From assembly GCA_026122225.1 (NCBI GenBank), contig JANEZZ010000739.1, positions 682,001 to 746,000 of the forward strand: a DNA stretch of 64,000 nt. The letters run 5' to 3'. Source of the DNA: Heloderma charlesbogerti. Taxonomy: Eukaryota > Chordata > Lepidosauria > Squamata > Helodermatidae. Below, piece by piece: positions 55,366 to 64,000 of the stretch; the stretch's first letter is position 1; the number at the start of each line of letters is the position of its first letter. The position numbers and the translations under genes are program-made. The notes beneath the pieces are model-generated. The model saw only the letters and a program-made list of their open reading frames with translations. It made no database searches and had not been told where the DNA came from.

Positions 55366-57357
55366 TTGCCCTACATAGGGGTGCGGAACCCTCCTCCAGC
55401 AAGGGATGAATTCCATTTTCGAGAAGTTCTCAGGGGCTGCATTCTGGTGGTGGATGGAGCCAAAGGCAAAGGGGGTGGGACCCATATGCCAAAAATACCA
55501 GCGTATTTTAGTTTAGTGCTCTTCTTGCCATGAACTAAGCCTTAGGAGAGGCATTTCAACTTTTCAGGATGGGGGAAAATAGCACAAAAGCTAGGAAGCC
55601 GCCAAGAGATCAGTAAAGTCCAGATGCAATTATAGGATCACCCATGTTAGTATTAGAGGGAAATTGTATCACTGTTCCTCCAAGGAGCTCCATGTGGCTT
55701 ACAGGGTTCACCCCCACCCACCATTTGATCCTGACAACCACCCTGTGAGGTAGGTTTACCTGAAAGATAGTGATTGGCCCAAGATTACCCAGTGACCTTC
55801 ATGGCCAAGCAGGTATTTGAACCCACCTCTTCCTATTCAGATTTTAAGTATTTATAAAATACTGTTATTCTCACCTGTTAGCTTCACACGGGGCCTCCAA
55901 CATGACTTACAATCACAGGTTTTAAAGAGAGTTCAGTTAAAACATAACTCGTGTGTTTGTGTGTGTGTGTGAACTTAAAATCGAACGATCCATATTTTAC
56001 ACCACGCTGGCCCTCTAAGAAATGACAGAGGCCCCTCCCCAGGGCTTAATCTCAGAGTGAGGGAATTATGACTTCTTTGATGCACTTTGTCTTTTGATGC
56101 ACGTCTGTAAATGAATGTGGATGAACATCAGTGCACTTGATGCACTAGTTTTCTATGTGCAGGTTTTGTTTTAAAAACAGATGCACCAAGAGTGTGTTGG
56201 ATTCTATCCTGTCCTACAATACAGCAATTTCTGTTAGGAATGTCTTATTGGATCTTTTCTGGCATCAGTGCCCTTAACAGTGAGAACTTCAAAGGACTTG
56301 TCAGGAAAAGGCTCTTCATGTTCCAGAATAGTTTTCTTGACTGGTGAACACTCTGTAAAGAGTAGCTGTGGAGCTTGTGGAGAATGTCTTTGGCAGGAGG
56401 AGGAGAAATGAGAATGCTCGACTCTGGATTGGGATGCCAGAGGAGCCTGGACTACTCACTTTCCATTTCACATCAATATCAGTCATTTTTTACCTTAGGT
56501 TGCCAGTGGGGCACCTGTAACATAGCTTCAGTTTCATGAGAGCTTCAGTTGCATAGACTCCATGTGCCTATTCCAGCAAACGGATACATCTGGGATTGAG
56601 GTCACCACCCTGCCAGACAGTCATCAGCTCCAAGGTAGTAGTGAACCTGGAGCCAACCACAACTGAGGATACTGCACCACATGCATATCGCCTAATTAAT
56701 GCATCTGTTAGGAGCATGGCCCTGACCAGCCATAATTGCTCGACATTTTGGACCTTTGAGTGAACATGGAAAGCCGTTAACACATGTTAAACCAAAAGGT
56801 TTTTTCTTTATTGAATTCATTTAACAGAGCAGGGGAAAAGGAGGGAGGGAGCAAAACGAACTTTCAAATGAATAAGTGATTTAAAGTAAGTCACTAAACA
56901 ATAAAATGGAGGGGAGGGAGTCCAATAGTTATACAGTCCACAAAGGTAGGTGATTTCTTGAAACCTGTCTCTAGGTGTGAAGTCAAGGCCTCAGAAATAA
57001 TTCTAGGCCTCAGTTTCTGACATCAAGTGACTGGTAACTACCGGGAGGTCACAATGCTGCTGCCACTCTCCTGGTCTTTTCTCAGCCTCCTGAAGACTTC
57101 TTTTTTCCGTCCTTCTTTCCCTCTTCACAGTTTCCTCAGAACCTCTTTTCCTGATCTCTGCCTCCTTTTCTCTCCTCAGAACCTGTCTCTCTTGTCAGAG
57201 CTCCTCAGGGTCAAAATGGGTTGAATTCTGGACATTCTACCAGTGGGCTACACAACTGATGTCCTTATGGGAATGAAGCAGGTCCCACCTTGGCAGGAAG
57301 ATAAAAGGGAGTGAAGCAGAAACTCCAGCTTAAAGGAGCACGGTTACATAGTGCAGC
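55366..57357. other. Intergenic DNA downstream of copy C
   Basis: It contains a dispersed repeat (55383-55610), a short (GT)n tract near 55955 and otherwise no recognised feature. Homology to the copy B downstream flank begins near 57240. Confidence 0.5.
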
Positions 57358-60300
57358 TCAGAGCCCGAAGGCCTGGGGGCTTACGCTACTTCCCAGCATT
57401 GCATTGCCGGCCTTCACACACTCAGCCAACTGAGGCCCTGCAAAGAGACAGAAAAGGTTAGGCTCTGTCAGCATCTCCCACCTCATGTTAGTCCTCGCAC
57501 AAGTATTTGGCCTCATTTTCTGCACATGCATTTGGCAAGTCCTTTTCAATGCATCATCTCAGGGACTAACCAGGCCTTTCCTGGTTACCATAGCTGACAG
57601 ATGTGTCTTTTTAAAATTTTTACTCTAGAGTAGGCATGGGGGGGCTGATCTGAATTGGGACCTTATCTTGAGGAGTAGAAGGCTTTAAAGATTTCCCTCT
57701 GCTATGGGCCCAATCCAGATTATGCTTCCCATGCTACTTTAGAGTAAAAAGTAAAAGGAGACATAGCTGTTATCTACATCTTTAGTGTAATGCGTGTTTT
57801 AGCACTCATTCACGTGTAATAGTCTGCATACAAAGAAGGTACCCCTGCCAGTGTTCACCCCACCTTTAAAAAAAAAAGGTTTAATTAGCTGTGTGCTCTA
57901 GCACAAGAGATTGGGAGCACAATTCTTCAAAATACTACACGTAGACAAGCAGACACGCAAAATATAGCAGCAGGGCATGTCATATATGAGCCAGCCTGAT
58001 CAGGAATAAAACAATTGATCTTCTGAATGTGAATACTGAGAAATAAAAATAAAAGAGGAGCATTAAAAGTACAATGGATGGATGAGGAGAAAGACCTTTG
58101 CAGGACATCGGGGTGGTAAGAGACAGAACATGGAGAATGGGGAAAAGGTGCTGTTTAGGCTGCTCTTACTCTGTAGCCCAGTACTGGCCATTCAGGACAG
58201 CACAGAGAAGAATCTCCTGCAGGGAGCTCTGTGCTTTGAGCTGGAGAGGCCAACATCCAAACATGGCTGGAGATTACTATGCAGGGGGCCTCCACTCTCT
58301 CTCTCTTCCGTGAGCCAAGATACAGCAGAGAACGTCCCATCCACCTCCAGATTCAAGATAAAGAGACTACATCACTGTTTTCCTCAGCCTACATTTGAAG
58401 ACATCTCTAACATGGACCCTGGAAAGAGGCAAGTTGTACTACCCAATGCAATGAATGGAAGCTCCAGAGGTGGAACAGTATTTCCTTTTTAAGGGATCTT
58501 AATTTATACACCATACAGGCCAAATCTGAGGGAAGGAAGATTGGACTGGGATCCAAGGAGAGATGAAAAAGCCACCCGCAAGATCTAGGGCCTTAACAAG
58601 GGATTGGTTGGACCAGGGAACTTGTATCGGAACCTCAGCCTCTGACCTCCAGGCTCTGTACTCCATCCTTTCCCGTCCATTCCCAGGTCCCCCTAACCAG
58701 TGTCCACATCGTCTTACCTGCATTTGCATGGAGCCAGCTGAGAGCTTTGGCTTCCAGTAGCTCCCATTCATCCCTCTGCCCTGCGGCACGGGAGTGGAGC
58801 CACAGGATGGCCAGCACTGTCGCCCATGTGTCTGGGGCCACCTGACGGTAGCGATTAAAAGACAAGAGACACACTGAGTCTTGCTCACTTGTTAGTCCTT
58901 AGCACTTAACCATTCTTAGAACAAGACACTGTGACATTTCAATACCACACTATGGTTATGGATCAGCTGCAGTCCAGGATGTGAAACCCTGGTTTGAAGT
59001 GGGTTTGGAGAACACAGTTCGTAATATTGAAGATTAAATTCTACATTTCTGAGGAGCAGCCCCTGGCTAAGGCAGGTTTGTTGCCTCTCCAGGGCCCTCT
59101 CCATAAAAAGCCAACAAGCAGAGACTTCTCTGGTACCTTACTCCACACGCCCTCCACACAGCAGGCTTTGCTTAGAAATCTAAATCCACAGTTCATTTTA
59201 GGTATAGAACCTTAACTGAGGAACATAAGAGCCGTGCTGGATCAGAGCAAAGATCTATCTCATCTGCACAGAACCATTCTGTCAATACCAGCAAACTCTT
59301 AGTTGTTACCTCAAGGCCCAAGCATAGGTGTCTCGGATGGCCATTTCTAACCAGAAGTACCCAGTCAGAGAACTGATCCCTTTCCTCTGCACAGTGCAGA
59401 TGCTACACGCTCTGCCTCAAACTTACCTGGGGAGGTGCTTTGCTTGAGAGCTTAGCCTCCTTCAGGCCTAGGATGTTGGCCAAGCTAGAATCAAGATGCC
59501 AGGAGCCCTCAGCCTTCTGCAGGGACACCAGGCTCAAGAAAGGGGATTCCCTTTTTATGGTGAAGGACTGTTTTTCCACTGCAATGGGCAAAAGGGGAAG
59601 TAAAACAACAAATTAAAAGCAGCTAAATTAAAAGCACATTCAGAAGGCAAATAGGGCAGGGCCAAAAATACCACAACTTTGCTTAACGTGCATACTCCCA
59701 GTAACTACGCCTTAGGAGTGCCATGTCAACCTTTTCGAATGGGAAAAAGTGGCCACAAGCCAGGAAAACACCAAATGATTGGTGGTGGAAGGGGTGGGGC
59801 CAAGGGAAGGAGGTGTGGCCACCTGGGGACGCTCAGAGGGTTGGATTGGGGTCCCCGGTGGGCTACATTTGGCCCTTGGTTCAACAGCCCCTGTCAAGAA
59901 ATCAATTTCTGCTTCTGTGTTTGAGCAGCCTCTCTACGGTGCTTTGCTTGGATAAGCATTCACCCCCCTTCGACTTTTCCACACATTGGTATGCTACAAC
60001 CTGGAATTGAAATGTATTTAATTGGCATTTTTACCATCTGAGCTACACAACGTACTTAAGACTTTGAAGGTGCAAAATATTTGTATTGTGGCACAAAAGT
60101 TAATTAAGCAAAAACAAACTGAATGTAAGAGCATAAGAAGAGCCCTGTTGGATCAGACCAAGGGTCCATCTGGTACAGCATTCTGTGCACACAGTGGTCA
60201 ACCAGCTGTCAACCAGGAACCCACAAGCAGGACATGAGCGCAACAGCACCCTCCCACCCATGTTCCCCTACAACTGGGGTACACAGGCTCGCTGCCTCTG

Positions 60301-63300
60301 GTACTGGAGGTAGCACGTAGCCATCAGGACTAGTAGGCACTTATAGCCTTTTCCATCAGGAATTTGTCCGGCCCCTTCTAAAGCCATCCAGATTGGCGGC
60401 CATCACCAATCCTGTGGTAGCGAATTCCATAGTTTCACTATGAGCTGTGTGAAGAAATACTGGCATTCATTGGTTGCATAGGTATTCACCCCCCTGAGCC
60501 AATACTTGGTAGAAGCACCTTTGGCAGCAATTCGAGCTGTGAGTAATTTGGGTTAAGTCTCTACCAGCTTTGTGCATCTGGATCCTCCAATTTTTGCCCA
60601 TTCTTCCTGACAGAATTGCTCAGGCTTTGCCAGGTTGGATGGGAACTATTGCTGCACAGCAATTTTTAAGTCTTGCACACAGACTCTGAATTGGATTGAG
60701 GTCTGGGCTTTGACGGAGCCATTGTAAGATATTCAGGTTCTTCTTTTAAACCACTCCAGTGTAACTTTGGCTGTGTTTTTAGGGTCACTGTCCTGCTGGA
60801 AGGTCAGTCTCCACCCCAGTCCCAGGTCCCTTGCAGACCAAAACAGGTTTTCCTCTATTATTGCCCTGTTTTTGGCTCCATCCACCTTGCCCTCAATCCT
60901 GACCAGTTTCCCAGGCCCTGACAATGAAACGCATCCCCACAACATGATGCTGCCACCACCACGCTTCACTGCGGGGATGGTGTTTTCAGGGCATGAGCAC
61001 TCTTGGCTTTGTGCCACACATAGGGTTTTGCGGGAAGGCCAACAAGTTCAGTTTTGTCTCGTCAGACCAGAGAAACTTTTCCCACATGTTTGCTGTGTCT
61101 TCCACATGCCTTTTGGCAAAATCCAAACAGGATTTGACATGGGTTTTTTCAGCAATGGCTTTCTTCTCGCCACTCTTCCATAAGGCCCAGCTTTGTGGAG
61201 CATCCAGGTGATAGTTGTCCCATGGAGGGTTTCTCCCATCTCAGCTGTGGCTCTCTCCAGCTGCTTCAGAGTTCCCATTGGCCTCTTGGTTGCTTCTCAG
61301 ACTAATGCCCTCCTGACCACTGAGTTTTGGTGGACAGCCTCCTTTAGGCAGAGTCGTGGTTGTGCCATATTCTTTCCATTGTGTAATAATGGATTTAACG
61401 GTGCTCTGGGGGATGTTCATAGTTTGGAATATTTCTTATAACCCAACCCTGATTGGTGCTTCTCCAGAACGTTATCCCGGAGTTGTTTTGATAGCTCCTT
61501 GGTCTTCATGATGCTGTTTGTTTAGATACGCTCTCCAACAAACTCTAGGGCCTTCCAGAAATGGGTGTATTTAATCTGATATCATGTGACACTTGACTTG
61601 CACACAGGTGGACTCCATTTAACTAATTAGGTGACTTCTGAAGGCAGTTGGTTGCACCAGAGCTTATTTAGGGGTGTCACAGCAAAGGGGATGAATACTT
61701 TTGCAATCCAGACTTCTCACGTTTTTATTTGTAAATCCTTTTGTAAAATACGTAGATTTCCCACTTTGACATTATGGACTATTTTGTGTAGATCAGTGAC
61801 AAGAACCCCTAATTAACTCCATTTGAATTCCAGGTTGTAACACAACAAAACGTTGAAAAGTCAAAGGGCGGTCAATACTTATGCAAGGCACTATAGTTCC
61901 ATTCTGGATGTCTTGGTCTGCACGTCTGTGTTAAGACACGTGGGTGTGTTATGTTATGTTTTCCCTGGCTTCAAGGCCACAGTAAAACATTCACTAATTG
62001 GCTTGAACCAATTCAGCTGATGGTTGATGAGATATTCCCCCCCACCCCCGTTTGTTTCCAGCCAGCTCATGATTGGTTAATAGGGTTCACCTCATGATTG
62101 GTTAATAGGGTTCAGCCTGTTGAAGGCTTTTGAGTATAAAAAGGGTGTGGGGGTGGGGGTAGAGGATGCCTTGGTCACCGTTTGCATTTGTTTTGATCTG
62201 TCCAAGGTTTGCCTTGGAAGGTTTGTTTTCTGAGCTCCTGTTCTATCGATGATCCTTGCTGCTGGTACTTATAGACATGTTTAGGCAGACTGTTCTGTTT
62301 CTAATGTATGTTCCAAAGACTGTTCTGTTTCTTTTGTATGTTATCCCCTTTCCCTTTCCATAAATAAAATTACTGCCTGTGTTATTGGAACATCTGGGCT
62401 TTATTCCAATTGGCCTTGGTACCAAGTCCAGAGCTTTCCTCTTGGTTATTCCCACTGTTTAAGGTTTCAGACTGAAATAGAGGGTGCTGGTGTGGCCCCT
62501 TGTTTCACAAGCCTTAGGTTTGTCCTGAAAGGTCTGAGAGTCCCCTGGCCCAGGCTGAATTGGATGTAAGTGGTAATGGCAATCTATGATGCTAGGCTGG
62601 TGTTCCATCAGAGCATCCTGTCATCCCTGCCTACACTGCTTGGAGTTACCACCTTCCTCCCTTCACACTCCTGCCGTAAGTAGTTTCTACATCAGCTGAA
62701 GCTTATAACCTGCAAACAGTCTATACCAGCCTTCCTCCAACCTGGTGCCCTCCAGGTACAAGTTCCAGAAGGCCTGAATGTGGCCATACTAACTGGGGCT
62801 GATGGGAACTGCAGTCCAAAACATCTGGAAAGCACCAGCTTGAGGAGGACTGCTCCTTATAAGGAAGCCACACAGAGTGCACTGCAGAACTCCATGCCAG
62901 AAATTACTTACAAACGCATGGATGGCGCCTCCTTCATGCTACTGATTGGATCAGTGGTATTTATGCTTTCTGACAATTGAGCTGATGGGTTTGGTTTCCT
63001 GGATCTCCCATCCCCTTATAAATCACCTGGCACAGAAGCCCTTAGTGCATCAATTGCCTGAAGTGCATCAATTGCTCACACGAAGACCAGCTAGCTGGCT
63101 TGCACTGTGTTGGTAGAGATGTTTGCCCTGATGAAGCTACATGCGAGTGGCTGCTCCCCGGCAGGTTCTGTGAGTGCAGTGGCCATTCCAACATGCAGGT
63201 ATCTGGGGGGTGGGACCAGTGGCCCACTCCAGCTCCTCAGTCATCACTTGAGCACCTGTCCATGCAGATTACCCATGACTGGGGCTAGAGATCCATTTTA

Positions 63301-63498
63301 ATCATTGATTGTACAAATCCCCCTCCCATTTCTCTCTCGGATGACTGCACGTCAGCATATTGCAGATCCAGCCACACTGTTCTATTCAGCTTGTCCATTA
63401 ATTCTACAACCGTGTCCACTTGTCCTCTTATGTCCAACAAAGCTCTTCTCATGTGTTACCTGAAGCGCTGGTCTTTAAAGACTTGAAGCAGGCTGCAA
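57358..63498 (-). CDS. VWA5A: VWA5A-like copy C, C-terminal exons only (5' part off window)
   Basis: Five open exons in phase: 63460-63498, 63080-63202, 59427-59578, 58718-58841, 57358-57437. The first two encode a Ser/Pro/Thr-rich linker. The third encodes LSLVSLQKAEGSWHLDSSLA. The fourth encodes WATVLAILWLHSRAAGQRDE and EAKALSWLHANA. The last encodes LAECVKAGNAMLG and ends FGL-stop (TGA at 57358-57360). This tail (LxSLQ-ADGSW, WAT-LA--WL, C---GNA-LG) is the conserved C-terminus of non-mammalian VWA5A-like proteins. All splice sites are GT-AG. The gene runs off the right edge. Introns match copy B, apart from a Tc1 element in the intron between exons two and three. Copy C is intact where copy B is mutated. 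Confidence 0.82.
60124..60457. repeat. GGATCAGACC-family repeat nested in the Tc1 element
   Basis: GTTGGATCAGACCAAGGGTC, GGAGGTAGCACGTAG and related blocks interrupt the Tc1 sequence, whose parts resume at about 60458. Confidence 0.75.
60733..61278 (-). pseudogene. Tc1-like transposase, broken
   Basis: Frames 61048-61278 (ERATAEMGETLHGTTI and KPLLKKPMSNPVW) and 60733-61017 (RGGGSIMLWGCVSLSGPGKL and LTFQQDSDPKNTAKVTLEWF) are two parts of a DDE transposase. GGGSIMLWGC and the QQD-DPK block are Tc1 hallmarks. The N-terminal DNA-binding part continues to about 61530 with interruptions. Confidence 0.88.
62726..62853. repeat. Foldback repeat in copy C
   Basis: CCAACCTGGTGCCCTCCAG at the left and AACATCTGGAAAGCACCAG at the right. 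It is the duplicate of 30246-30372. Confidence 0.7.
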
Positions 63499-63854
63499 CT
63501 ATGAAGAGAAGAAAAGAAGGGATTTAACTTCACCGCAGTGTTCCTGATTTCAGTGCATATACCTTGCATTTGTTTATTATCAACTACCCTGACTTGCTGT
63601 GGAATGTATTTAAAAAGTGCTTTATTGTTAATTTCTGTTTGGAGCACAGACGGATCCTGATACACCAGAAACGCGAAGTACCAGTTGGCGACTGGATATA
63701 TCAGCCTGGGTTAGACTCTGACAATCATGCCAAAGTTTGCCACACTCTTCCAAATCCTAGAATATGGCTGCTAATAGGGAACCTTTGAGAGACTGAAAAG
63801 CTCCATTTTGCAAAGGAAAGTGTCTAGACCTCACAGTCAGTTAACAACCGCTAA

Positions 63855-64000
63855 AAAGTAAAGGTAAAGGTGTCCCCAACCAGTTGTGTCCGACTCTAGG
63901 GTGCGGTGCTCATCCCCGTTTCTAAGCCGAAGAGCCAGCGCTGTCCGAAGACGCTTCCGTGGTCATGTGGCTGGCGTGACTGAACACCGAGGTGCACGGA
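63855..64000 (+). mobile_element. SINE-like repeat, cut by the window edge
   Basis: Nearly identical to 26541-26690. It interrupts the GTTAACAACCGCTA sequence that is continuous in copy B at about 31350. Confidence 0.78.

Larger units (their letters stand above)
59937..61891 (-). mobile_element. Tc1-like DNA transposon in copy C intron
   Basis: Terminal inverted repeats pair the left GGTGCTTTGC...TTCACCCCC...TACAACCTGGAATT with the right AATTCCAGGTTGTAACA...TATGCAAGGCAC. Flanking TA dinucleotides (59935-59936 and 61892-61893) match the Tc1/mariner target. Copy B has the uninterrupted site at about 29441-29450. About 340 bases inside it are a later repeat insertion. Confidence 0.92.

Noticed and set aside
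63080..63202. Nonsense codon in copy C linker exon
   Set aside because: A TAG appears only if the exon is read in a different phase. With the phase set by neighbouring exons in copies B and C, the frame is open in both.

Overview
The window looks like nuclear DNA of a squamate reptile (lizard or snake). The evidence is long introns, CR1, L2-like and BovB (RTE) LINEs, reptile tRNA-derived SINEs, a Tc1-like transposon, and an endogenous retrovirus. An intact BovB LINE in particular points to squamates. I see no prokaryotic or organellar features.

The only host genes I can support are three tandem copies, all on the minus strand, of a gene of the VWA5A family (von Willebrand factor A domain-containing protein 5A; VIT domain + VWA domain + conserved C-terminal tail). 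Copy A (17264 down to 1504) has 13 coding exons with compatible phases, an intact VIT domain and a complete MIDAS metal site; its last exons lie beyond the left edge. Copy B (44226 down to 26273) is a pseudogene. An endogenous retrovirus splits its exon 2, exons 3, 5 and a tail exon carry nonsense codons, the exon 4 splice donor is destroyed, exon 7 is one base short, exons 8-13 are missing and the last exon is scrambled. Copy C (63498 down to 57358) shows only its last five exons, all open and ending in a normal stop; the rest lies beyond the right edge.

The 26.1-31.4 kb and 57.2-63.85 kb intervals are homologous through exons and introns (a segmental duplication). Each copy later gained its own insertions: a SINE and another repeat in B, a Tc1 element and a SINE in C.

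Mobile DNA fills the rest. Intron 8 of copy A holds an almost full-length CR1 with an intact 963-codon ORF2 plus a second CR1 fragment. Between A and B lie a full-length BovB with an intact 1047-codon ORF, a foldback element, a CpG-rich block (22.85-24.6 kb) with hairpin repeats, and a small BovB tail with a clean target duplication. Between B and C lie a decayed BovB, a 601-bp near-perfect tandem duplication, an L2-like tail, a diverged RTE element on the minus strand and a tRNA-derived SINE. The retrovirus in copy B has nearly identical LTRs but a badly decayed body lacking most of reverse transcriptase, which suggests it was mobilised in trans.

Copy A is the only unit here that could give a working N-terminal and VWA product, and copy C the only one with an intact C-terminus.
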